Part shown: piece after piece, positions 1 through 9,356 of the stretch
Position numbering within the stretch: position 1 is the stretch's first letter
Layout: each line of letters begins with the position of its first letter
From: Metridium senile
Lineage: Eukaryota; Cnidaria; Anthozoa; Actiniaria; Metridiidae
Direction of reading: 5' to 3'
DNA: 64,000 nucleotides
Assembly (NCBI GenBank): GCA_949775045.1
Contig: OX459097.1
Coordinates: forward strand, 18,390,210-18,454,209
Position numbers and translations under genes: made by a program
The notes under the pieces: generated by a model
What the model was told of the DNA's origin: nothing
The model's database searches: none
Seen by the model: only the letters and a program-made list of their open reading frames with translations

Positions 1-2
1 GA

Positions 3-170
3 GACCACTTTGGTTTAGGCTGGCGTCCCAGTCGAGTCTGTAAGCATCCTCCACACGATTCTAAACAAAAGCCTGCCAGAGGTGGACATGCAAAGCGTAT
101 TTCTCAAGAGATGTTCGAAACATGGGGAATGTTATGCGAAATTGGTCAAGGTATTGTTACATCTAAGTAA
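3..170 (+). CDS. Possible 3'-terminal exon or partial ORF, unknown
   Basis: An open frame enters from the left window edge and runs 55 codons to a TAA at 168-170. The residues are Gly/Trp/Pro/Cys-rich (it begins near DHFGLGWRPSRVCKHPPH) and the stretch is less AT-rich than the DNA after it, which favours real coding sequence. I recognise no family. No start codon is needed because the frame is cut by the window. It could be the last exon of a host gene or the end of a transposon ORF. A chance open frame of this length is possible, so confidence is low. Confidence 0.3.
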   Translation, partial: DHFGLGWRPSRVCKHPPHDSKQKPARGGHAKRISQEMFETWGMLCEIGQGIVTSK

Positions 171-1757
171 GGGTTGCATTTTCGATCCCATCTGAGTTTC
201 GGTGAAATTAAAAATACTAAATAGTTTATTATATCGTTTAAAGGAATTTTCATTGAATACTATATATATTGACAACTGGTATTGAAGAGCTTTGAATTGA
301 GCCGTTTCTTTTTTACGTTGAGATATCTAGAGAGTGAATAAGATGAATCTGGATTACCATCGATTTTTAAGTAATAAAATACTTGCCATTCCCGCCAAAC
401 GACTGTGAAGCGATTCTCTTCCGTCAATCAAACATAATTGGTCTAGTCTAGTGCTAATTTATACTATAAACAACTGACAATGTGAACAAAAAAACAGCTA
501 GGTAAAAAATATTATTTCAAATAGAATAGTTGGTCCAAAAAATATACATTTATTTAGTTTTAACGTTCTGATACCCGTTGAATACATCGCTAGGCTAAAA
601 TTTGTTTTCACTGACATTAGTATGCAAATATTTTAATAGACAATTTGTTTGACGGAAGAGAATCGCTAACTCACTTTACGATCTCTGTTGGGCCGGCATT
701 ATTTTATTTTATTGTTATTATCACTATTATTTCATTCCATTTTTTATGTCATAATAACATGCTTTTCTGAAAGTTAACTCTAAAATGGTTAACGACCGGG
801 AACCAGTTCATGACAGTTGATTGTTTAGTACTGATAATCACACTTGGCTACGCGCGCTGTCGTTGTCATTTGGATAATTTCCACGTTTTCGACTTTTATT
901 TTACGAATCTGCTGTCTTAAAGATGTAAGTTTCGAATATTTATACATATTAAAATCAACTCAATTTAAGGCTCTTTGTTGTAATTTGAACCATTCGATCA
1001 GCTTTAATAGCATTATCGTTGATGCAAACTCGGCATGTTTTTGTGTGTATTTCTTTCGGAAAATAAAAAAAACAGCGTATAGTTAAAATATTTTAACATT
1101 GTACATTTATGACTTCTTAAATCGCCCTACTACATTAGCTGTTGTTTTTAGGTAAGTATTTTAAAACTTATCGGCTTTTTTAGTCGCAAATGGTCATTAG
1201 TCTTATAATTGGATACGTGTAAAAACGCGAAATTCGTGATACTGTATCTCTTCACCCTTAAAACTTTACAGAATTTTTTTCCTTTGTATTTGTTAACCAT
1301 TATCAGTTGTACATAAAAGTCAAACTTTGTGGTTTTAAAAAGTTGCCGGATCTTGTATATCGAATTGTTAAGAATGCATACTCAAAATGTAGATTTCATA
1401 GCCTGATATGTAAATAAGCAAATATTTTCTTTAAATAAATCTTTTGATACTTTGATACTGTCGTTGTATTTATTATATGTTGTAGTAGGTCTGTACGAAT
1501 TCCAGGTAAGAAAAAAGCTATATTTTTAGAGAAATTGATTTGTAAAGTTGGTGTAAATTTCAAGCAATTTTTATCGTTCGTCTGACTACATTCCCTTAAA
1601 CCTCGATATCTGCTAGAGAATTTAATATTTTTGTTTTATATTGCACACAGTTAATATTTACACTAAAATACATATCTCGGCCAAAAATGAAAGAAATCGG
1701 TGATACCCGTTGTAGACACATTTTTCGATTTTGCATGGTTTTCACGCGGACTCGCTC
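171..1757. other. Gene-poor AT-rich spacer upstream of the histone unit
   Basis: No convincing coding sequence or RNA gene is visible on either strand. It contains one MITE-like inverted repeat (410-666). A short open frame at 844-1086 begins with a non-ATG codon, is AT-rich and looks like chance. The right edge abuts the start of the duplicated H2A segment at 1758. Confidence 0.5.
410..666. repeat. MITE-like element with terminal inverted repeats
   Basis: The left end GCGATTCTCTTCCGTCAA is mirrored by the reverse complement at 641-666, giving about 26 bp of matching termini (a few mismatches) around a 257-bp AT-rich, non-coding interior. The size and structure fit a non-autonomous DNA transposon. 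No clear target-site duplication is visible, so the superfamily is not assigned. Confidence 0.5.
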
Positions 1758-1988
1758 TTAACTGTAATTTACACTATTGAAACGTAAATAAAATCTCTCA
1801 ACTTAATTAACCATGTTACGAGTTAATTAATTATGTTACGAGTGGTTTCAATCAGTATAAAAGTCAATTACAGCCCTTTGGGGGGGGGGGGGGGATGCTA
1901 AAAGGGAGTTGTATACAGAGTTGTTATATTAGTGTTGATGTTATTTATTGAAAGCATTGATTGGTCATGACTTTGTGATAGATGTGTT

Positions 1989-2004
1989 GGCTCTGAAAAG
2001 AGCC
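1989..2004 (-). terminator. Histone 3' stem-loop of H2A copy 1
   Basis: Read on the minus strand this is GGCTCTTTTCAGAGCC: a perfect 6-bp stem with a UUUC tetraloop, the metazoan replication-dependent histone mRNA 3'-end element recognised by SLBP. It lies about 29 nt after the H2A stop codon, the usual spacing. It implies a non-polyadenylated, S-phase-type transcript. Confidence 0.95.
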
Positions 2005-2033
2005 GTTTGTTTTGAATTGAGTTTGTAGACGAA

Positions 2034-2405
2034 TCACTTCTTCTCGGCCTTCTTGGGCAGCAGTACGGCCTGGATGTTGGGCAAGACGCCGCCTTGGGAG
2101 ATGGTGACCCCGCCTAGCAATCGATTGAGCTCTTCGTCGTTTCTGACGGCCAACTGTAGATGACGAGGGATGATTCTTGACTTCTTGTTGTCTCGAGCAG
2201 CGTTGCCTGCCAGTTCGAGGATTTCGGCGCTCAAGTATTCGAGAACTGCAGCCAAGTAGACTGGGGCTCCGGCGCCGACTCGTTTAGCGTAGTTTCCCTT
2301 GCGTAAGTGGCGGTGGATACGACCGACGGGGAACTGGAGTCCGGCACGGGACGATCGGGTCTTGGACTTGGTTCCCTTAGCTTTACCTTTACCTCTTCCA
2401 GACAT
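2034..2405 (-). CDS. H2A: Histone H2A (copy 1)
   Basis: Intronless 123-residue canonical H2A, a core histone that pairs with H2B in the nucleosome. The N-terminus begins [21 protein letters not shown]; the histone fold follows with [12 protein letters not shown] (near residue 22), the acidic-patch region ([21 protein letters not shown]) and the docking region ([18 protein letters not shown]). The C-terminus is [11 protein letters not shown] with no SQ(E/D) tail, so it is not H2A.X, and the body is not H2A.Z-like. The ATG is followed by the expected Ser. It has its own TATA element and 3' stem-loop and is divergent from H2B. The ORF appears identical to the copy at 4359-4730. Confidence 0.97.
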   Translation of the reverse strand: MSGRGKGKAKGTKSKTRSSRAGLQFPVGRIHRHLRKGNYAKRVGAGAPVYLAAVLEYLSAEILELAGNAARDNKKSRIIPRHLQLAVRNDEELNRLLGGVTISQGGVLPNIQAVLLPKKAEKK

Positions 2406-2717
2406 GTTTTAGTTTTTGCTGTTAATTTGTTCTACGTGTTAAATGTCGCTTAAACAACTGAGAGTGGCGAACTTTGTTTTGGCTGGCTGATTTATACACT
2501 CTACGAGTTGGCGGCTTGACTTAAAACACACCGCATGCTAAACAAAGCCTTTTTTGTTCAACGCGTTGCGCCACCAATGGCCTTCAAGAGATTTTGATCC
2601 TTTTGTTTTCGGTCTTGATGGCATAAAAGACAATGTTCGAATTCATCTTGCATCGAAATCGATAAACGATTGACCAGCAATACACTTTTATTGAAAACGA
2701 AGCTTCGACAATAGAAA
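2406..2717. promoter_or_regulatory. Bidirectional H2A-H2B promoter
   Basis: A 312-bp intergenic region between divergent histone genes. For H2A (minus strand) a TATAAA reads from 2496 to 2491, about 90 nt upstream of the ATG. For H2B (plus strand) a CATAAAAG TATA-like element lies at 2622-2629. A CCAAT box is at 2574-2578. Shared control of the pair is the usual arrangement in animals; which elements are active is inferred. Confidence 0.75.
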
Positions 2718-3095
2718 ATGCCTGCTAAAGCCGTAACTGGAAAGAAAGTCGAGAGTGGCAGCAAGGCAGTCAAGAAAGCAGCCGGCACGGGCAAGAAAGG
2801 CAATCGACGAAGGCGTAAGGAGAGCTACGCAATCTACATTTACAAGGTGCTGAAGCAAGTTCACCCCGATACTGGTATTTCCAGTAAAGCTATGGGTATC
2901 ATGAACTCCTTTGTCAGCGACATCTTTGAGCGCATCGCATCAGAGGCCTCCAGGCTAGCCCACTACAACAGAAAGTCTACCATCACTTCCAGAGAAATCC
3001 AGACAGCAATCCGCCTACTGTTACCTGGAGAATTGGCTAAACACGCCGTAAGCGAGGGAACAAAAGCTGTAACGAAATACACTAGTAGCAAGTGA
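2718..3095 (+). CDS. H2B: Histone H2B
   Basis: Intronless 125-residue H2B. It has a Lys-rich N-terminal tail (PAKAVTGKK...[22 protein letters not shown]), the histone fold with [19 protein letters not shown], and the C-terminal helix [25 protein letters not shown], whose Lys matches the ubiquitylated position of animal H2B. The basic stretch NRRRRKES is the DNA-contacting H2B repression-type region. The start is the first ATG after the CATAAAAG element. A histone stem-loop follows 35 nt after the stop. It is divergent from H2A copy 1; there is no H2B beside H2A copy 2. Confidence 0.97.
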   Translation: MPAKAVTGKKVESGSKAVKKAAGTGKKGNRRRRKESYAIYIYKVLKQVHPDTGISSKAMGIMNSFVSDIFERIASEASRLAHYNRKSTITSREIQTAIRLLLPGELAKHAVSEGTKAVTKYTSSK

Positions 3096-3129
3096 GCTTG
3101 TATTGCTTCAAGCTAAACGAAAAAAAAAC

Positions 3130-3145
3130 GGCTCTTTTAGGAGCC
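3130..3145 (+). terminator. Histone 3' stem-loop of H2B
   Basis: GGCTCTTTTAGGAGCC forms a 6-bp stem whose loop-closing pair is U-G, with a UUUA loop. Position and sequence match the replication-dependent histone 3' processing signal. It is slightly less perfect than the H2A version. Confidence 0.9.
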
Positions 3146-3404
3146 AGCACACGTCTCAAAAGATTATGACCTAATGCTTTACTCCACATAATTTGCAAAT
3201 AAATAAAAATAAATAAAATAGCAGTTAATCAATCAAAAGAAAAAACCCTTTATAATACATCACTAACTCTCTTTTAACACAAAAAAGTCAAAAACGATCT
3301 TATCTAATCAGCCTCCAGCTGTGAAAAATAGGCTAAACTGAGTTTCCAACACACGATTTCATCATCTAGCTAATAATGAAAAAAATTAATAAAATGAAAT
3401 GAAA
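3146..3404. other. H2B-5S spacer
   Basis: AT-rich spacer with no ORF of interest. It includes the minus-strand T-runs (A-runs at 3391-3394 and 3379-3385 on the plus strand) that can terminate RNA polymerase III after the 5S gene. Confidence 0.5.
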
Positions 3405-3523
3405 TGCCTACAGCACCAGGTATTCCCAGGCAGTCACCTGTCCAAGTACTAACCTGGCCCTAACTGGTTTAACTGCGGTGATCGGACGAGAACCGGTGTA
3501 TTCCAATTGGTGTGGCCGTAGAC
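3405..3523 (-). rRNA. 5S ribosomal RNA gene
   Basis: On the minus strand the sequence begins GTCTACGGCCACACC and ends CTGGTGCTGTAGGCA, about 119 nt, the normal 5S length. The termini pair as helix I. Conserved blocks include CCGATCACCG, GGTTAGTACTTGG and GCCTGGGAATACC. The helix II arms (AATTGG and CCAGTT) are unusual in sequence but complementary with one wobble pair, which argues for a functional RNA. The internal A-box-like region differs from the vertebrate form, as expected for an invertebrate. A TTTT terminator lies about 10 nt downstream. It sits between H2B and the second H2A, and is one of the few Pol III genes visible here. Confidence 0.93.
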
Positions 3524-4083
3524 GGAATTCTAACTTGCAAAACTTGCTTTTACACAGCGAAACTAATTCTAAAGCAAATGTCTAGTCATTTGATAATTCA
3601 CTCTGTATTATTACTTTAATTTAATTGTTTTTTATGTATTTTGCTTTTGAGAGTTAAATAAGTGAGAATTTAGACCAGCAAGTTTATTTCTCTCTTTCAC
3701 GGTTTTCGTTTCTCCCATTTTATTTCAACGCTAAACAACCCTTGTTATTTGAGCAAGCATTTTTATTTCTCTTTCACGGTTTTCGTTTTTCCCATTTTAT
3801 TAAGGTTTTCTATTTCAACGCTAAACAACCTTTTTTATTTGAGCAAGCATTTTTATTTCTCTTTCACGGTTTTCGTTTCTCCCATTTTATTAAGGTTTTC
3901 TATTTCAACACTAAAAATCAGGTCGACGTTATTACCGTACGTAAGCTAGGATAGTGTCAAAAAAAAGTTATACAAACTAGTCAAAAATGCAAAATGAACA
4001 AGTCCGACTTTGTTTAGTAAGTAATTTTGTAGATTGAGTTCTATTTCCATAAATTCACTTAAATTCATATCGATTCACAAATG
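3524..4083. other. Spacer between 5S and H2A copy 2
   Basis: Non-coding AT-rich spacer. Its main content is the 90-bp tandem repeat at 3672-3916. The open frames over that repeat are low-complexity products of it. Confidence 0.5.
3672..3916. repeat. 90-bp tandem repeat, about 2.7 copies
   Basis: The unit containing GAGCAAGCATTTTTATTTC starts at 3751 and again at 3841. A shorter, diverged unit precedes it from about 3672. Each carries CTTTCACGGTTTTCGTTT. It lies in the histone-unit spacer, where unequal exchange often builds such repeats. Confidence 0.8.
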
Positions 4084-4313
4084 TTAACTGTAATTTACAC
4101 TATTCAAACGTAAATAAAATCTCTCAACTTAATTAACCATGTTACGAGTTAATTAATTATGTTACGAGTTGTTTCAATCAGTATAAAAGTCAATTACAGC
4201 CCTTTGGGGGGGGGGGGGGATGCTAAAAGGGAGTTGTATACTGAGTTGTTATATTAGTGTTGATGTTATTTATTGAAAGCATTGATTGGTCATGACTTTG
4301 TGATAGATGTGTT

Positions 4314-4329
4314 GGCTCTGAAAAGAGCC
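4314..4329 (-). terminator. Histone 3' stem-loop of H2A copy 2
   Basis: Identical to the element at 1989-2004: a perfect 6-bp stem and UUUC loop, about 29 nt after the stop of the second H2A. Confidence 0.95.
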
Positions 4330-4358
4330 GTTTGTTTTGAATTGAGTTTGTAGACGAA

Positions 4359-4730
4359 TCACTTCTTCTCGGCCTTCTTGGGCAGCAGTACGGCCTGGAT
4401 GTTGGGCAAGACGCCGCCTTGGGAGATGGTGACCCCGCCTAGCAATCGATTGAGCTCTTCGTCGTTTCTGACGGCCAACTGTAGATGACGAGGGATGATT
4501 CTTGACTTCTTGTTGTCTCGAGCAGCGTTGCCTGCCAGTTCGAGGATTTCGGCGCTCAAGTATTCGAGAACTGCAGCCAAGTAGACTGGGGCTCCGGCGC
4601 CGACTCGTTTAGCGTAGTTTCCCTTGCGTAAGTGGCGGTGGATACGACCGACGGGGAACTGGAGTCCGGCACGGGACGATCGGGTCTTGGACTTGGTTCC
4701 CTTAGCTTTACCTTTACCTCTTCCAGACAT
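4359..4730 (-). CDS. H2A: Histone H2A (copy 2)
   Basis: A second 123-residue canonical H2A encoding the same protein as 2034-2405, with no nucleotide difference that I noticed. The TATA element (4816-4821), 5' flank and 3' stem-loop are all retained, so it should be expressed. Such identity points to recent duplication or gene conversion, common in histone clusters. Unlike copy 1 it has no H2B partner on its other side. Confidence 0.97.
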   Translation of the reverse strand: MSGRGKGKAKGTKSKTRSSRAGLQFPVGRIHRHLRKGNYAKRVGAGAPVYLAAVLEYLSAEILELAGNAARDNKKSRIIPRHLQLAVRNDEELNRLLGGVTISQGGVLPNIQAVLLPKKAEKK

Positions 4731-5038
4731 GTTTTAGTTTTTGCTGTTAATTTGTTCTACGTGTTAAATGTCGCTTAAACAACTGAGAGTGGCGAACTTT
4801 GTTTTGGCTGGCTGATTTATACACTCTACGAGTTGGCGGCTTGACTTAAAACACACCGCATGCTAAACAAAGCCTTTTTTGTTCAACGCGTTGCGCCACC
4901 AATGGCCTTCAAGAGATTTTGATCCTTTTGTTTTCGGTCTTGATGGCATAAAAGACAATGTTCGAATTCATCTTGCATCGTAATCAATAAACGATTGACC
5001 AGCAATACACTTTTATTTAAAACGAAGCTGCGACAATA
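4731..5038. promoter_or_regulatory. H2A copy 2 promoter with orphan H2B-facing half
   Basis: A copy of the bidirectional promoter. The H2A-facing TATAAA (minus strand, 4816-4821), the CCAAT box and the H2B-facing CATAAAAG (4947-4954) are all present. The H2B reading frame is absent beyond 5038, so the rightward half points into unrelated DNA. Transcription toward KDM8 from here is possible but unproven. Confidence 0.6.
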
Positions 5039-5934
5039 TATGGTGATTTATAATATAGCTTAGATAGTACGTAATCTCTGATTGGTTGATTCACTCAAAA
5101 AAGCTATGCTCTATTTCACCGGTAGAGACATGGTTTTTGATTGACAGCTCACAATTTTAATAAGCTAGACTATTTCTGTAAGCTACTACATTTACTAAAA
5201 ACGGTTATTGAAATGTTTCAGCTCGTGATTTTATAACTTTTCTCGTGTTTCTCTCAACATCCCGCGTGCTCTATTTCACCGGTAGAGTCATAGGAACTGG
5301 CTTCTATTGCTTAAATCATGTTGTAAATATTGTTGCATATTGATTTTTAAAAGTTTTCTGAGTTTTAGTTTCGATTTTTCTGACCGAAAAAAATGATTTG
5401 TACCTTACTCTACTGAGGCAGGTTTTGGTGCGCAATTTTTTCCTGTCATGGGCTATGCTAACATTGAGCTTGTTAGCTTCGCGCTGATTGGCTAGTTGCA
5501 TTTTCTTGTATCACCTAGATATGGATGCAATACATTTTGCTTTATCATTCTTCCATTTATTTAACCATTCATTCATCCATCAATTGACCTTTATAATATG
5601 TGTAGCTGCTATTTCAATCTTGTGACATTACTCAATCTAGTGTCAAATGGGATCATATTGCTCTTGAAATAGATTGGTAACTGATATTGTTTCCTGATTG
5701 GAATTATGGTTTTGGGCTGCCTGTGCTGAAATATTTTCAATTCTCGAAAAATATTGATAGTGAAACCTTTTGAGTTATAGAAAGACTAAATTGTTCTTTC
5801 TTTTTTTTTTTTGTTTGTTATCTTAATAACAAATCCATAACAAATCCGATGCAATATATACAAAAAAAAAAAAAAACTTGGCGGGTAAATGGTGCTTACC
5901 ACTGACCTTGTACTTTGCAGGCGCTAAATTCAAA
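5039..5934. other. Spacer and KDM8 5' region
   Basis: No ORF of note. A 20-bp direct repeat, GCTCTATTTCACCGGTAGAG, occurs at about 5107 and 5268. Just before the KDM8 ATG, TACTTTGCAG at 5911-5920 looks like a 3' splice site, so the 5' UTR may be spliced. The KDM8 promoter was not identified. Confidence 0.4.
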
Positions 5935-7221
5935 ATGGCGGCTCAATCAAGTGGTATTTTGCAAAGACTTATTCCAAAAATAACTTCTAAAGATGATTTG
6001 GACTTGAACAATGTACTTTCAAAGGTTCAAAGACTTGGAGGAAGGTCTTTACTTGTAGTTTTAACCAGAGCAGGTGATTGTTACTTTGCAAAAGATTATA
6101 AATTCAGCGTATTCCACTCGCAAACAGTGTTGGATTTTTGCTGGGAGAAACTGAACACAGGTCACTGGAAAGATGTGGATATTGTATGGCGAGAAACGTA
6201 CGCTTATGCTAGCCTATTCAAAACTCTTTCTTTGTATGAGGATGGTGAAAAGCACAAGGCGTTGGAAGCTTGTGATATGGGTCTTTTACTAGGCGCCCCG
6301 ATACTGAACAACATTTTGTGTGAACTGGCGAGTAGTATTCACAATGAAATAGAACTGTCGAAAATGGACGCTGAAAAACAACCGTCTTTAAATAACGAAG
6401 AAAGTGATGATTTTCCAGAATTAAAGACGTTTAATAATACTCGTATTCTTAGTTTTAATTCTAAACCAGAAGTAGAATCTAAAAGAACAATATCTAGTGA
6501 AAAAAGTGATGTTTTGCCAGCAACAAAGAGGTTTAAGGATGCTCATAATCTGATTATAAATCCTAATTCAGCAGTACAATCTCAAAATGTATTATCCTTT
6601 GAAGAAAGTGATAACTATCCAGCATCAAAGAGGCTAAAGATAACACATATGCCTGTTATTAATCCAAAATTTGAAATTGAGCACTGTCAGTGCCCTTCAT
6701 TGCTGCAATTTCAGAACATGTACATGAAACAAGAAAAGCCAGTTATTGTAGAAGGCATGGTTGATCATTGGCCTGCGTTTACAAGCCATAAATGGAGCCT
6801 ACAATATTTAAAAGATATTGCCGGCAGTCGTACAGTGCCTGTCGAGTTAGGGCTAAGATATACAGACGACACATGGACACAAAAGTTAATGACTGTCAAT
6901 GAATTCATCGATGATTATGTGAAGCCGAGTGAGTTGAGTGACGACATTGAAGTGGCATACCTAGCACAGCATCAGTTATTTGATCAAATTCCTGAGTTAC
7001 GGAAAGATATCATCATCCCTGATTACTGTTGCCTTGGTGATAGTGAGGTCATGATTAATGCATGGTTTGGTCCAAAAGGGACGATATCACCGCTACATCA
7101 TGATCCATATAGTAATCTACTGACTCAAGTTGTTGGTCAGAAGTATATAAGACTGTACAGTAAAGAGCAGACAGGGAATGTTTATCCTCATCAGACACCT
7201 CTATTGCACAACACAAGCCAG
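5935..7221 (+). CDS. KDM8: KDM8/JMJD5-like JmjC hydroxylase, first coding exon
   Basis: Encodes residues 1-429 of a predicted 482-residue JmjC-domain Fe(II)/2-oxoglutarate dioxygenase (family: KDM8/JMJD5, a protein hydroxylase/arginyl hydroxylase of nucleus and cytoplasm). An N-terminal helical domain is followed by an extra linker with three 34-residue repeats (ESD, KSD and ESD near residues 156, 190 and 224). The cupin then starts near residue 248 with [25 protein letters not shown] and [17 protein letters not shown]388 and D390 are the first two metal ligands. The ATG at 5935 is chosen for its context (AAAATGG); the frame is open further upstream without an ATG. The exon ends at CAG|GTAACA in phase 0. 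The third ligand lies in the exon at 15567. Confidence 0.93.
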
Positions 7222-7677
7222 GTAACATCATATAAGATGTAATGTTTTAGATCCAAGTCTCTGTATTCAATAGGGATGTCGAAATCCAAGCGAAATTTCA
7301 AATGCGGAGTGGAAGCATTTAAAATTTTCACAAGGATTTTTTAATTCCCCTAGATTACAGTGAAGAGGATTTGAAACTACATCTAATGCTCATTAAATAT
7401 TGCATATGCGGTTGATTTTTTGAAAATTAACTGTCCTTGCTACATTTGTTTTTATAATATTTTGCAAGTCGAGTAATTTTCGATGGAGTTTCAAAGTATG
7501 TCACATGGTATAAATACATTTCTGGGATTGGTCGGCCTTCATGAATAGTTTGAACTATTTTTTATTGAGTATTAGTTACCTATTTCAAAAATTGTTTTTC
7601 ATTGGTAACCATATTTTGATTTTAAATTTGCAAGTTTGATCCTATAATTTTGGTACTATATCTGATAGCCTGCTTAA

Positions 7678-7760
7678 GCAGACCCTGATTAGCTCACAAA
7701 AAGTCTCCCACGAACAATGGAGACGGGAGATGTTTTGAGCGCTAATAAGGGTCTGCTTAC
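7678..7760. repeat. Palindromic MITE, copy 1 (truncated)
   Basis: Starts GCCTGCTTAAGCAGACCCTG and ends AATAAGGGTCTGCTTAC, forming a long hairpin of about 83 bp. It and its left flank match 14964-15062, but the right terminal bases are missing where the 70-bp satellite begins. The palindrome was therefore present before the intron segment was duplicated. Confidence 0.6.
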
Positions 7761-7770
7761 ATTCAAGAGA

Positions 7771-8005
7771 AGCTTGTCAGTCTAAAACAATAGTTATACA
7801 AATTGGTCACTGTATTTCAATTCATTGTACATGTATGAGAGGCTAGTCAGTCTACAACAATAGTTATCTAAATTGGTCACCGTATTTCAATTCAGTGTAC
7901 ATGTATGAGAGGCTAGTCAGTCTAGAACAATAGTTATTCAAATTGGTCACCATATTTCAATTCAATATACATATATGAGAGGCTTGTCAGTCTAGAACAA
8001 TAGTT
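7771..8005. repeat. 70-bp satellite, block 1
   Basis: About three units carrying TCAGTCTAGAACAATAGTTA followed by ATTGGTCACCATATTTCAAT. The block stops at the T-rich tail of an inserted LINE and resumes in phase at 12285. Confidence 0.85.
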
Positions 8006-8477
8006 TTTTTTTTAATACTTTTATTCCAATGATAAAACAGTACATCACTACATAATTAAAAAATAAGCACTGTATCTTACATTTGTTTCAATTATTTTAC
8101 AATTAATGGATTCAGTACTAAGTACTGAAACCTAGATTTTTTCAATTATTTTACAATTAATGGATTCAGTACTAAGTTTTGAATCCTAGATTTTTTCTCT
8201 ATTTTAACAATTAATGGATTCAGTATTAAAGGCTGTATCCTAGATTTTAACGATAGCTATTGTTTACAATAATGTATTAGTACTGTTATTTCTTATTAAT
8301 ATTTTTATATTGATATAAATTAGTAAATAGTAAGAACAGAAAAAAAAAAATAAATAAATAAATAGATAAATAAATAAATAAACTAAATTGTATTGTGCTA
8401 AACAACAATATTATTTTCTAATCTAATTTTTTAATTTGCATTTTATGCATTCAATATTTTTCCTCATTATACTATGA

Positions 8478-9254
8478 CTAATAAAAACTTTCAATCGCTT
8501 GTATTAAATTTTTCCATTTCGACAAATGTTGAGGCATTTTATTTTTTTTAAAAGCAATTCTATTTTCGATTTTTTCATAATTTTTTATCATATTGACATA
8601 AATTTGCAAAGAAGATATTTTTCCATAGTCTTTTGCTCTGAATAAGCAAAGCTTAAATATTAAGATGGCAAAGTTAGTTGTAATTTTGTCAGTTCCTAAT
8701 ATTATATTGCAAATATTCATTTCTGGTAAAAAAATGTTGTGCTGTTTTAACCAATTACGAATTTCAAAATATAGATTTTTGGTTTCTATACAATCTACAA
8801 AAAAGTGATCTATTGTTTCTGGATGAATTTTGCAGAAAGAACAAGAGGCATTAGAAATTAATTTAAATCGACAGAGGTTATAATTGAGGTATAAACAATT
8901 GTTAAGAATCTTATATTGGAACGTACGCAGATAGGAATCAATTGACGTTGTAAATACCCTAGTATAAACTTTGTCCCATTTGACATAAGTTTTATTATTT
9001 TCATGAGATAATCGATTAACAATGTTTTTTTGTGCTGTTGGTTTTTTTACTTTACTGCTTAAAATCTCTTTATAAAGTTGTGATGTTTTTATCTTATCGA
9101 TGGAGATCTTTTGTTTGGACAATATTAAGTAATTTGGCAATTCATCTTTTAGTGCTGCTATCACTTCTACATTTTTCTGTTTAAAGTGCCTTTTCAGTTC
9201 TTTAGGTAACGCGTCTACCAAACCTGCCCATCTCAAATATTCACTATCCTTCAA
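8478..9254 (-). pseudogene. LINE C-terminal domain
   Basis: A 258-codon fragment with the zinc-knuckle pattern CSFCKIHPETIDHFFVDC typical of L1/Tx1-type C-termini. It is preceded by a short gap of broken frame and followed by an AT-rich 3' UTR containing three near-copies of a unit with AATTAATGGATTCAGTA (8100-8245). Confidence 0.8.
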
Positions 9255-9356
9255 ACCTAATTGTTTAACATAGCCCCAAATAAATTCACCTTGGGAAGGT
9301 CAACAATTTTGTTGATGTTTAGATCAGAAAAGCTTTTATAAAATACAGATTTTCCA

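Larger units (their letters stand above)
1758..2713. repeat. Duplicated H2A segment, copy 1
   Basis: This 956-bp block recurs at 4084-5038 with only a handful of differences (for example a 15-G versus 14-G run and a few substitutions). It holds the H2A 3' flank, the H2A gene and the whole H2A-H2B intergenic promoter. Homology stops 4 nt before the H2B ATG. The repeat period is about 2325 bp. Confidence 0.9.
4084..5038. repeat. Duplicated H2A segment, copy 2
   Basis: Near-identical to 1758-2713. The duplicate keeps H2A and the full bidirectional promoter, but the sequence changes completely at 5039, where the H2B start region should be. H2B was therefore either lost from this unit or never included. 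Confidence 0.9.

Noticed and set aside
3742..3954. Two overlapping small ORFs, Phe-rich
   Set aside because: They are produced by the 90-bp tandem repeat, and neither frame is favoured.
5316..5501. Small minus-strand ORF near KDM8
   Set aside because: No family signature, AT-rich, not next to any promoter; chance is likely.
5878..5934. Upstream start for KDM8 at 5878
   Set aside because: The first codon there is TTG and the added 19 residues are not family-like. A splice-acceptor-like TTTGCAG lies within it, and the ATG at 5935 has good context.
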